Shown: positions 1 through 7,370 of the stretch, piece after piece
How positions within the stretch are numbered: position 1 is the first letter of the stretch
Layout: each line of letters opens with the position of its first letter
NCBI GenBank assembly: GCA_028687545.1
Contig: JAQTZZ010000077.1
Coordinates: forward strand, 1-12,858
Length of the DNA stretch: 12,858 nucleotides
Source of the DNA: Candidatus Wallbacteria bacterium
Lineage (GTDB): Bacteria; Muiribacteriota; JAQTZZ01
Direction: 5' to 3'
The notes under the pieces: generated by a model
The model's database searches: none
What the model was told of the DNA's origin: nothing
The model's input: the letters and a program-made list of their open reading frames with translations, nothing else
Translations under genes and position numbers: made by a program

Positions 1-3000
1 TGAAAAACAGCGGGAAAATAGGAGTAGGAACCTCTAATCCTGAATTTAAGCTCACAATCGATAAAGGGGCAGCATCGCCTGACGGCGGTATAATGGCGAT
101 CGGAACTTATGGCAGCGGTACCTCACTTGAAACTTCCGGAGTAGGTACCAGGATGTTCTGGTATCCGAAAAAAGCAGCTTTCAGGGCTGGATATGTTAGC
201 GGTATAGAATGGGATGATTCCAATATTGGGGACTATTCCACGGCTTTTGGCAACAGTGCCAAGGCTAGTGGGGTGGATTCCACTGCTATTGGATATCACA
301 CTACTGCCAGTGGATTAGGCTCTACTGCTATGGGTGTTGCTACTACAGCCAGCGGATATGTTTCTACCGCTATAGGAGATGAGACTATAGCCAGCGGTGA
401 ATGCTCTATTGCCATGGGGAGCTCCACTACAGCCAGCGGATGGGGTTCTACTGCTATGGGAGAATACACTGTGGCCAGCGGGCAAAAATCTACAGCCATG
501 GGATGTTTTACTGTAGCCAGCGGAGCTGTATCTACTGCCATTGGGGATGCTACAACTGCAAGTGCTAATTACTCTACTGCTATGGGGAATAGCACAACAG
601 CTAGCGGTTGGGGTTCTACTGCTATGGGAGTTGGTACTATAGCCAGTGGGAATGAATCTACAGCTTTGGGCTGGTTTACCACAGCAAGTGGAAGTGGCTC
701 CTCAGCTATGGGTGGCTTCATTGAAGTAGGTGGTAGTTATTCTTTTGGTATCGGCTTGGATTACCCTGGAGCAGGTAACACTTATGAAATAACGCAAAAT
801 AACACCATGGCTATCATGGGCGGCAAGGTCGGGATCGGAACTGTAAGCCCAACTTTTCCCCTTCAAATCAATGGTGGAATAATGGATACTGGTACATTTG
901 GCGAAGGTGATACTCTTGCTGTTTCTGGTGCAGGTACCAGGATGTTCTGGTATCCCAAAAAAGCGGCGTTCAGGGCTGGAAAAGTTGATGCAGATCAATG
1001 GGATGATTTAAGTATTGGGGATTATTCAACAGCTTTTGGTTGGGATACCAAAGCAAGTAATTCAGCTTCCACTGCTTTCGGTTACTTTGCCGTTGCCGGC
1101 GGTGCAGCTTCCACTGCTTTCGGGAATGCAACTTATGCCAGTGGTGATGCATCCACAGCTTTCGGGAATTGCACACATGCAAGCGGTCATCAATCCACTG
1201 CTTTTGGGTTTTGCTCCACAGCAAGTGGTTTTTATACCACGGCTTTTGGATATTATTCAGTAGCTAGTGGTGACTATTCCACAGCTTTTGGAAATAAAAT
1301 TGAAGCCAAAGGTAATTACTCGGTTGGCATAGGCTTGGATTCAACAAGCCGCACGATCGAAGCAGCTAACACCATGGCCATCATGGGAGGCAAGGTCGGG
1401 ATCGGGACAGTCAGCCCTACCGCGTCTCTGGAAGTCAATGGCTCACTGAAAGCGACCTTATTTACCGGTGATGGATCCGGATTGACGAATATCATAACTA
1501 CCAACGCGGATAAATTGGACTCGCAGGAAGGTACATATTATCTGAACCGTACCAATCACACAGGCACTCAGAGCTGTTCCACCATTTCCGGTTTTACTTC
1601 TGAAGTCCAAGCAACAATAACTGCTGGAACAGGGCTCGCCAAAGTTGGAGGAACTTTAGAGGTATCACCAAGTGGGATTGACCATGGTTCTCTGGGTGGT
1701 CTTACTCATGATGATCATGCGCAGTATTCGTTGCTGGCCGGTAGATCCGGCGGACAGATTTTGTATGGTGGAACAGCAGCCAGCAACAGCCTGACTCTTG
1801 ATTCAACTTCAAACACTACCAAAGGATTCGTGCTTTTGAATCCGAATGGCGGTAATGTCGGGATCGGGGCTGTCAGCCCTGAATTCAGACTTACTTTAGA
1901 TAAAAGCGCTAGTTCACCTGACGGTGGCATCATGGCGATCGGCACTTATGGAAGCGGTGCTTCTATCGAAACATCAGGTCTAGGCACAAGGATGTTCTGG
2001 TACCCGAAAAAAGCTGCTTTTAGAGCAGGTCATGTAAACGGCACACAATGGGATGATTTCAATATAGGCCAATATTCAGAGGCTTTCGGTTACAGCACCA
2101 CGGCCAGGGGATCATGTTCTACTGCCATGGGGGTTGGCACTATTGCAAGCGGAGAAGCCTCAACAGCCATGGGAAATACTACTATAGCTTCCAACATAGG
2201 CTCAACTGCCATGGGGATGGACACCTTATCTAGCGGAGAAGCCTCAACAGCTATGGGGGCGAATACTATAGCTAGCAACAACTATTCAACTGCGATGGGA
2301 GTGCGCACCCTAGCTAGCGGAAACTCCTCAACTGCCTTAGGAGGATATTCTACTGCGAGTGCTACGTATTCAACTGCCATGGGGTGGTTCCCTGTTGCCA
2401 GCGGGGATGTTTCTACTGCTATAGGAGGTTTTACTGTAGCTAGCGGACCATATTCCATTGCCATGGGGACATCTACTACTGCCAGCGGAAGTAATTCTAC
2501 TGCCATGGGAGTTTATACTACTGCCAGCGGGGCAAATTGTACTGCCATGGGCACCCGCATCAAAGCAGGGGGAAACTATTCCTTTGGAATCGGCCTGAAC
2601 GACCCTGGAGCAGGCAATACTTATGAAATCACTCAGGCCAACACCATGGCCATCATGGGCGGCAAGGTAGGAATAGGGAAAGTCGATCCTGCCAGGACAT
2701 TCTTTGTCAATGGCGATGCGGGCGGCACGCTGGACTGGTATAACGATTCTGATGAGCGGCTGAAGAAGAACATCCGCACAATAGACAATGCTTTGGACAA
2801 AGTGCTATCCCTGAGAGGCGTGAATTTTGAGTGGAAGGATCCTGAGACTCACGTTTCTGGCCCACAGATGGGACTGATCGCACAGGAAGCGGAGAAGGTC
2901 GTGCCAGAAGTGGTGAGCCAGAAGAACGGTACTTATGCCATGCAGTATTCTCCGCTGGTAGGCCTGCTGATCGAGGCTATGAAAGATCAGCAGAAGATCA

Positions 3001-3077
3001 TAGATGAGCAGGGAGAGGCATTGAAAAAGCTCAGCCAGGAAATGGCTGACTTGAAAAATTCTCTGAGCGGGAAGTAG
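1..3077 (+). CDS. Modular fibre/adhesin protein with YadA-like head repeats and C-terminal S74 self-cleaving chaperone (5' partial)
   Basis: The frame is already open at base 3, and the residues there (KIGVGTSNPEF..., then GGIMAIGTYGSG) match an internal stretch near position 1860. The ATG at 93 is therefore internal and the true start lies off the window. Residue numbers here count from that ATG. Three modules each begin with a GTRMFWYPKKAAFRAG block (144, 933, 1983), continue with 14-residue repeats of the type xxSTAxGxxTxASG, and close with NTMAIMGGKVGIG (801, 1368, 2640). Such repeats form left-handed beta-roll heads in trimeric adhesins. Between modules 2 and 3 (about 1407-1850) lies a phage tail-fibre-like stretch (NADKLD...NHTGTQ, THDDHAQY). 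The C-terminus is an Intramolecular chaperone/Peptidase_S74 domain: SDERLKKNI gives the Ser886-Lys891 dyad. Family knowledge predicts cleavage just before the Ser, after the chaperone has assembled a trimer. A heptad-like tail ends the protein. There is no YadA-type membrane anchor here. The surface location is inferred; the signal peptide, if any, is off-window. Confidence 0.85.
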   Translation, partial: KNSGKIGVGTSNPEFKLTIDKGAASPDGGIMAIGTYGSGTSLETSGVGTRMFWYPKKAAFRAGYVSGIEWDDSNIGDYSTAFGNSAKASGVDSTAIGYHTTASGLGSTAMGVATTASGYVSTAIGDETIASGECSIAMGSSTTASGWGSTAMGEYTVASGQKSTAMGCFTVASGAVSTAIGDATTASANYSTAMGNSTTASGWGSTAMGVGTIASGNESTALGWFTTASGSGSSAMGGFIEVGGSYSFGIGLDYPGAGNTYEITQNNTMAIMGGKVGIGTVSPTFPLQINGGIMDTGTFGEGDTLAVSGAGTRMFWYPKKAAFRAGKVDADQWDDLSIGDYSTAFGWDTKASNSASTAFGYFAVAGGAASTAFGNATYASGDASTAFGNCTHASGHQSTAFGFCSTASGFYTTAFGYYSVASGDYSTAFGNKIEAKGNYSVGIGLDSTSRTIEAANTMAIMGGKVGIGTVSPTASLEVNGSLKATLFTGDGSGLTNIITTNADKLDSQEGTYYLNRTNHTGTQSCSTISGFTSEVQATITAGTGLAKVGGTLEVSPSGIDHGSLGGLTHDDHAQYSLLAGRSGGQILYGGTAASNSLTLDSTSNTTKGFVLLNPNGGNVGIGAVSPEFRLTLDKSASSPDGGIMAIGTYGSGASIETSGLGTRMFWYPKKAAFRAGHVNGTQWDDFNIGQYSEAFGYSTTARGSCSTAMGVGTIASGEASTAMGNTTIASNIGSTAMGMDTLSSGEASTAMGANTIASNNYSTAMGVRTLASGNSSTALGGYSTASATYSTAMGWFPVASGDVSTAIGGFTVASGPYSIAMGTSTTASGSNSTAMGVYTTASGANCTAMGTRIKAGGNYSFGIGLNDPGAGNTYEITQANTMAIMGGKVGIGKVDPARTFFVNGDAGGTLDWYNDSDERLKKNIRTIDNALDKVLSLRGVNFEWKDPETHVSGPQMGLIAQEAEKVVPEVVSQKNGTYAMQYSPLVGLLIEAMKDQQKIIDEQGEALKKLSQEMADLKNSLSGK
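231..734 (+). repeat. Coding tandem repeat block 1: 12 x 42 bp
   Basis: Twelve consecutive 42-bp units, each encoding 14 residues of the form x-x-S-T-A-(M/I/F)-G-x-x-T-x-A-S-G, run without any insertion or deletion. The DNA is diverged between units while the S-T-A, G and A-S-G positions persist, which points to selection on the protein fold rather than recent slippage. The last unit is degenerate (SSAMGGFIEVGG). Confidence 0.9.
1020..1313 (+). repeat. Coding tandem repeat block 2: 7 x 42 bp
   Basis: Seven exact 42-bp units in the same frame as block 1, but favouring STAFG over STAMG. This marks module 2 as a separate sub-lineage from modules 1 and 3. The last unit ends in a degenerate EAKG turn before NYSVGIG. 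Confidence 0.88.
2070..2573 (+). repeat. Coding tandem repeat block 3: 12 x 42 bp
   Basis: Twelve exact 42-bp units, the same number as block 1. They are followed by a nearly identical closing segment (PGAGNTYEIT). Together with the matching upstream segment (SPDGGIMAIGTYGSG) this marks modules 1 and 3 as copies of one another. Confidence 0.9.
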
Positions 3078-3084
3078 GCGACAC

Positions 3085-4734
3085 ATGGTTAAATATTTAT
3101 TAATTTTGCTGATAATATCCGGCTTATTACCGGCATTTTCAGCTGATACCCTGCGTGTCGGTCAGGGTAATCTTCTGAAAATGCGGGATAATTCCCTGAC
3201 AGCAGGCAGCCTGGATGTGAATGGAGGAATGACCGCTGATACCGGCTCGATTACAGTGTCAGGAAACACCGAAGTCGATGCCGGAGCTAACCTTTCTCTC
3301 GGATCAGGCAGCTTCCAGTCCGGTGATTTTGCCGGTTCAGGCACTTTCACAGGCGGAAGCGGCAGCCACAATTTCACAGGGAACTGGCTCAACAACGGCA
3401 GCTATGCTGCTACAACCGGAACTACTGCTTTTAAGGGAAGCAATGTGGAATTCAGGCAATCAGGAACTTTCAGCCACAGCGGAGGAGCAGTCAGGGTCAG
3501 CGGCACAGGGAATTCCGATTTCCTGGGAAGTTTTGATTTCCATGATTTCAGCTGCGACACCCCTGGAAAAACCCTGCGCTTTTCCCCTGGCTGCGCCTAT
3601 GGTTTTGAGGGAAGACTTTTCCTGAATGGGGAAAACGGCAATCCTTTAAGCATTTCAAGCACCGGAACTGGAGCATTTAATTTCAACAATACCGGCAATT
3701 GGGAAGTCTCTTACGCTGCAGTGAGTTATTGCCATGCCTTGAATCCGATCGCCTCATTTACGAGTATTAATCAAGGTTACAATCTCAACTGGCAGTTCGC
3801 TCCAAATACCACTCTTGCTGCTCCTGCCACCTTAACTCCTGTCGACCAGGAGAAGTTCAGTCTTTCCTGTCCGGTGCTGACAGTAATAAACAGCACAAAT
3901 ACGACTGCTGAACTTTACTATGAATTCTGGGTTTCATCTTCACCTGATTTCACTTCAGGCACGCTGAGTTCAGGCTTGATCTCTGAAACTCAAGCTACTA
4001 CTTCCTGGCAGGTCAACGTGGATTTGCTGCCCGGACAATATTACTGGAAAGTAAGAGCTTATGACGGCATGGTTTATTCTAACTGGTGCACATCAGCTGC
4101 TTTTGAAATCATTCGGAAAGTACCGGAATTCACAGTGGAAGTTTCTCTCAGATCAGGCTGGAATCTGATCTCTCTCGGCCTGCAGCCTGAATCCCGGACA
4201 ATTGAAGTGATTTTCCACGACATTACCGACAAAATGAAGTATGTAATGGCTTTTTTCCGCTCGCCTGTTGACGAGGAACCTGTAGGATTCCGCACATACA
4301 TAAACCTGGATGATCTGAAGGATTTCAGCACTCTGCGGGTGATGGATGGATTTCATGGTTACTGGGTGTATATGAACAATAATGCTACTCTGGAAGTGAA
4401 AGGATCAGCCATTTCAGACACAACTGAACTGAACCTGGCTTCAGGCTGGAATCTTGCCGGTTACTGGCTGAGTTGCTGCAATCCCCTGCCTCTGGAAGCG
4501 ACACAGGCCGGTACTGTAATCGACTGTGTTTTCAACAAAACTCCGATCAAGGGTAAAGCCAGGTACATAATGGGTTTCTACCGCGACAGTAACGGCGGCA
4601 GTGAAGGCTTCCGCTCTTTCATGAACAACGCAGCGATTGGATTCTCCAACCTCTCCAAGCTTGATTCATATCATGGCTACTGGTTCTATATGGACGGCGA
4701 AGGGACTCTGAATTACAGCTACCGCGCTCCCTGA
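3085..4734 (+). CDS. Secreted surface protein with FN3-like domain and two tandem SGWN/HGYW domains
   Basis: A 549-residue protein starting 7 nt after the fibre gene, so the two are probably co-transcribed. Its Shine-Dalgarno site is weak, which fits translational coupling. Residues 1-20 are a signal peptide (MVKYLL..., hydrophobic core, probable cleavage at FSA-D). Residues about 21-240 are rich in Gly, Ser and Thr with short beta-strand-like repeats (GSGTFTGGSGSHNFTGNW). Residues about 243-346 look like a fibronectin type III fold (YYEFWVSSSPDF..., GQYYWKVRAYDG). Two related C-terminal domains of about 95 residues follow. Each opens with SGWNL (Ser357; Ser453) and closes with HGYW(V/F)YM (His424; His530), and each carries a (Y)(V/I)MxFxR...GFR(T/S)(Y/F) core. 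I know such domains only as uncharacterised segments of large secreted proteins. A role as fibre partner or envelope protein is inferred from position alone. There is no visible membrane anchor or sorting signal. Confidence 0.8.
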   Translation: MVKYLLILLIISGLLPAFSADTLRVGQGNLLKMRDNSLTAGSLDVNGGMTADTGSITVSGNTEVDAGANLSLGSGSFQSGDFAGSGTFTGGSGSHNFTGNWLNNGSYAATTGTTAFKGSNVEFRQSGTFSHSGGAVRVSGTGNSDFLGSFDFHDFSCDTPGKTLRFSPGCAYGFEGRLFLNGENGNPLSISSTGTGAFNFNNTGNWEVSYAAVSYCHALNPIASFTSINQGYNLNWQFAPNTTLAAPATLTPVDQEKFSLSCPVLTVINSTNTTAELYYEFWVSSSPDFTSGTLSSGLISETQATTSWQVNVDLLPGQYYWKVRAYDGMVYSNWCTSAAFEIIRKVPEFTVEVSLRSGWNLISLGLQPESRTIEVIFHDITDKMKYVMAFFRSPVDEEPVGFRTYINLDDLKDFSTLRVMDGFHGYWVYMNNNATLEVKGSAISDTTELNLASGWNLAGYWLSCCNPLPLEATQAGTVIDCVFNKTPIKGKARYIMGFYRDSNGGSEGFRSFMNNAAIGFSNLSKLDSYHGYWFYMDGEGTLNYSYRAP

Positions 4735-4740
4735 AGCAGA

Positions 4741-6702
4741 TTATTGAGGCTTAAGTTCCTTCTGCAGCATGAAAATCTCATCCCTCAGTTCAGCTGCCTT
4801 TTCGAACTGCAGGTTGTTGGCAGCTTTTTCCATTTCCAGCTTCAGCTTCTCGATCACTTCTTCCAGGCTGTATGAATCAACGTATTTGATCACGTTTTTC
4901 GCAATTTCTTCCTTAGGTGCCAGGCCTTCGCCGATGGATTTCCGGATCGAGACCGGCGTGATCCCGTGCGTTTCATTGTACTCAACCTGGATCTGGCGCC
5001 TGCGTGTCGTTACCTGCATCGCTTCTTTCATGGCGTCTGATATTCTGTCCGCATAAAGCAGCACTTTCGCGTTCAGGTTGCGGGCGCAGCGGCCGAAGGT
5101 CTGGATCAGGGACCTGGCTGAGCGCAGGAACCCTTCCTTGTCCGCGTCCAGGATTACGACCAGCGATACTTCAGGCAGGTCCAGGCCTTCGCGCAGAAGG
5201 TTGATGCCGACCAGCACGTCGAATTCGCCGAGCCGCAGGCCGCGGATGATCTCCATGCGTTCGATGGTGTCGATCTCAGAATGCAGGTAGCGGGTTTTGA
5301 ATCCTGCGTTGACGAGATAGGCAGTGAGGTCTTCAGACATCCGCTTGGTGAGTGTGGTGACCAGGGCCCGCTCTTTCCGGTCTATGCAGCGCTTAAGCTC
5401 CACCTGGATGTCGTCGATCTGGAGTTCTGTTTTGCGCACCTCAATTACTGGGTCAACGAGCCCGGTGGGGCGGATGATCTGCTCGATCACGTTTTTTCCG
5501 CTCAGCTGAAGCTCGAACTCGGTAGGAGTAGCGGACACGAACAGCACCTGATGGAATTTTTTTGACAATTCCTCGAATTTCAGCGGCCTGTTGTCGATCG
5601 CAGAAGGCAATCTGAATCCATAGTCCACCAGAGAAGCTTTCCTGGCAGAGTCGCCGTGCTGCATGCCTTTGAGCTGAGGAACAGTGATGTGGGACTCGTC
5701 AATGATCAGGAGAAAATCTTTGGGGAAATAGTCGATCAGGGTATAGGGTGGTTCGCCGGGCCCTCTGCCGTCCAGGTGGCGTGAATAGTTTTCGACTCCT
5801 TTGCAGTATCCCATTTCTCGCATCAGCTCAAGGTCGTAGCGTGTGCGTTCGCTTATCCGCTGCGCTTCAAGCAGTTTCTGGCTGGACTGGAAAAAGTCGA
5901 TCCTCTGCTTGAGTTCAGATTCAATCCTGTCAGCTGCCAGCTCCAGAATTTTTTTATCTGCCGCATAGTGGGTGGCAGGGTAGACGTGGATTTCAGGAAT
6001 TTTCTGCAGCACTTTGCCTGTCAGCGGCTCGAACAGGGCGATTTCCTCGATTTCATCGTCAAAGAAAGTGATCCTGAGTCCTTCATCGCTATAGATCGGG
6101 ATCAGTTCCACCCGCTCCCCGCGCACCCTGAAAGTGCCTGGAATGAATTCATATTCGTTGCGCGTGAAATTGATCGAAACCAGCTTTTCCAGTAATTCCC
6201 CGCGCTTGATGACATCACCTGTTTTCAATCCGATTTTAAGGTCAGAATAGTTGACAGGTGACCCCAGTCCGTAAATGCAGGAAACAGAAGCCACAATGAT
6301 CACGTCGGTACGGGAGAGGAGGGAGTGGGTCGCCCTGTGGCGCATCCTGTCGATCTTTTCATTGATGTCCGAATCCTTCTCAATATACAGATCCTTAGTG
6401 ACCACATAAGCTTCAGGCTGGTAATAATCATAGTAGGAAACAAAGTATTCCACTGCGTTTTCAGGGAAAAATTCTTTGAATTCGCGATAGAGCTGGGCAG
6501 CCAGGGTTTTGTTGTGCGAAATGATCAGAGTGGGTTTCTGCAGCCGCTCGATCAGATTTGCCATCGAAAACGTTTTCCCTGATCCTGTCACACCGAGCAA
6601 AGTCTGAAATCCGGCACCGCTGCTGAAGCCGGCCTGCAACCGTTTGATGGCTGCAGGCTGGTCTCCTGATGGTGAGAAAGGTGAAACAAGTTTGAAAGGC
6701 AT
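4741..6702 (-). CDS. uvrB: UvrABC system protein B (excinuclease ABC subunit B)
   Basis: UvrB (653 aa, normal for the family) is the DNA-loading helicase-like subunit of nucleotide excision repair. It takes damaged DNA from UvrA and recruits UvrC for incision. Visible motifs are Walker A GVTGSGKT (37-44); the beta-hairpin entry YYDYYQPEAYV (90-100), which clamps DNA strands; SCIYGLG; the DEAD-type motif DESH (335-338); SATP (from Ser390); GINLLREGLDLPEV and motif VI QTFGRCARN (to Asn542); and a C-terminal UVR domain (LEEVIEKLKLEMEKAAN...FEKAAELRDEI) that contacts UvrC. Motif VI differs from the usual QTIGRAARN (Ile to Phe536, Ala to Cys539) but keeps both arginines. The gene starts 5 nt after the SRAP gene in the same operon. 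Its stop is only 6 nt from the stop of the convergent secreted-protein gene. Confidence 0.98.
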   Translation of the reverse strand: MPFKLVSPFSPSGDQPAAIKRLQAGFSSGAGFQTLLGVTGSGKTFSMANLIERLQKPTLIISHNKTLAAQLYREFKEFFPENAVEYFVSYYDYYQPEAYVVTKDLYIEKDSDINEKIDRMRHRATHSLLSRTDVIIVASVSCIYGLGSPVNYSDLKIGLKTGDVIKRGELLEKLVSINFTRNEYEFIPGTFRVRGERVELIPIYSDEGLRITFFDDEIEEIALFEPLTGKVLQKIPEIHVYPATHYAADKKILELAADRIESELKQRIDFFQSSQKLLEAQRISERTRYDLELMREMGYCKGVENYSRHLDGRGPGEPPYTLIDYFPKDFLLIIDESHITVPQLKGMQHGDSARKASLVDYGFRLPSAIDNRPLKFEELSKKFHQVLFVSATPTEFELQLSGKNVIEQIIRPTGLVDPVIEVRKTELQIDDIQVELKRCIDRKERALVTTLTKRMSEDLTAYLVNAGFKTRYLHSEIDTIERMEIIRGLRLGEFDVLVGINLLREGLDLPEVSLVVILDADKEGFLRSARSLIQTFGRCARNLNAKVLLYADRISDAMKEAMQVTTRRRQIQVEYNETHGITPVSIRKSIGEGLAPKEEIAKNVIKYVDSYSLEEVIEKLKLEMEKAANNLQFEKAAELRDEIFMLQKELKPQ

Positions 6703-6710
6703 AGCTCCTA
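6703..6710 (-). promoter_or_regulatory. uvrB ribosome binding site overlapping the upstream stop codon
   Basis: On the minus strand TAGGAG followed by CT leads directly into the uvrB ATG. The TAG is the stop codon of the upstream SRAP gene. The short spacer and shared stop suggest that ribosomes ending on the first gene feed uvrB translation. Confidence 0.7.
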
Positions 6711-7217
6711 CCAGAGTGTCAGATTTTCAGGTTGCACTTTTTTCTGCTGCAGCTGTTCAACGATTTCCGAAAGATCGGGTAGACCGCCTCCCGGAAGTTC
6801 GGTTATTTTCACCCAGCGGGTATGGATCTGGCGGAGTTCAGGAGGTGATTCGATCGTAATCACATACACGACGGCAAGAGACCCTTCGCGCACCAGAAGT
6901 CCCTTGATGGACTCACGGTCTGAGAGTTCGAACAGGTGAATTTTTTTCTGCCAGTCGCGCTCCAGAAATTTCACTGCCGGAATCAGCACTTCTTCGGGAT
7001 GGTATTTCTTCCAGGTGCCTTTGGCAATGCTTTCTTCCCTGGCCCAGCCGCCGACAGGCAGTTTCAGCTCAGGATGCTCAAGTGTTGATCTTATGCCCCA
7101 GGAGGCCAGGCCCGCATTCCCGCGCTCTAAGTAAACAATCCTGCTGCCTGGATCAGTAAAAAATGATCTGTATTCCCTGCCGCTCTTTCGGTTTACAAAC
7201 ACCATGGCTACGCACAT
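6708..7217 (-). CDS. Divergent short SRAP-family (YedK/HMCES-type) abasic-site protein
   Basis: 169 residues, against about 220 for E. coli YedK. SRAP proteins use Cys2, exposed once Met1 is removed, to form a stable crosslink with abasic sites in single-stranded DNA. The conserved order is visible: MC at the start, which also fixes the start codon; DPGSRIVYLERG (22-33), matching the YedK APGTKVLLLSERD region; SWGI (39-42), matching FWGY; WAREES (58-63), matching NARxET; LIPAVKFLE (78-86), matching CLIPADGFYE with catalytic Glu86; and IHTR (131-134), matching IHDR with catalytic His132. Oddities: the Asn of NAR (Asn75 in YedK) is Trp58, the RMP after the His is RWV, and much of the N-terminal insert is missing. 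A Shine-Dalgarno site (GGGAAGG) precedes the ATG. Its neighbour uvrB and its promoter fit a DNA-damage role. The family call comes from motif order remembered, not from a search; activity without the Asn is unproven. Confidence 0.75.
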   Translation of the reverse strand: MCVAMVFVNRKSGREYRSFFTDPGSRIVYLERGNAGLASWGIRSTLEHPELKLPVGGWAREESIAKGTWKKYHPEEVLIPAVKFLERDWQKKIHLFELSDRESIKGLLVREGSLAVVYVITIESPPELRQIHTRWVKITELPGGGLPDLSEIVEQLQQKKVQPENLTLW

Positions 7218-7273
7218 AAAGACCTTCCCTGACAGATCATGATTAGAGCTTCTTGTCTTAAGATAGGTGCCCC

Positions 7274-7302
7274 ATTATATTTGCGACAGCAATTCCTGTC
7301 AA
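7274..7302 (-). promoter_or_regulatory. Perfect sigma-70 consensus promoter for the SRAP-uvrB operon
   Basis: The minus strand reads TTGACA (7302-7297), a 17-bp spacer, then TATAAT (7279-7274): both hexamers perfect and spacing optimal. The expected transcription start is near 7267, about 50 nt before the SRAP ATG at 7217. A promoter this strong ahead of repair genes would normally need a repressor. Confidence 0.85.
7285..7300. promoter_or_regulatory. Candidate operator: 16-bp near-perfect palindrome inside the SRAP-uvrB promoter
   Basis: GACAGCAATTCCTGTC has arms GACAG and CTGTC around a symmetric AATT core, with one mismatched pair (C/C). It covers most of the spacer and four bases of the -35 hexamer, where a repressor would block RNA polymerase. 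It does not match the E. coli SOS box (CTG-N10-CAG) or the Gram-positive box (GAAC-N4-GTTC). A LexA-type role is inferred only from the genes it precedes. Confidence 0.55.
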
Positions 7303-7370
7303 TCGCTGAGCGGGATGGATTCATGATCTCTGCCGATATGTTTTAAGAGAGGAATTTGGCTGGAGAATCC

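Noticed and set aside
93-95. ATG at 93 as the start of the fibre gene
   Set aside because: The frame is open to the window edge and upstream residues match the internal lead-in of module 3; no ribosome site precedes it.
296-541. Antisense frames across the repeat blocks (also 2090-2281 and 2282-2506)
   Set aside because: They are open only because the repeat codons read in reverse give no stops; products are repetitive (AVxxxPLAxV) with no start signals.
231-2573. 42-bp repeats as a CRISPR array or minisatellite
   Set aside because: No constant repeat/variable spacer pattern; units are in-frame, diverged, and encode a known head-repeat fold.
5004-5565. Plus-strand open frames opposite uvrB
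   Set aside because: High-GC shadows of uvrB codons; no signals or recognisable domains.
7285-7300. E. coli or Bacillus type LexA box
   Set aside because: Half-sites run GACAG...CTGTC, not CTGT...ACAG or GAAC...GTTC, so it is reported only as a candidate new motif.
7356-7370. TTG at 7356 as start of the membrane protein
   Set aside because: The ATG at 7371 has GGAG at five bases; TTG has a usable but closer site. Not fully excluded.
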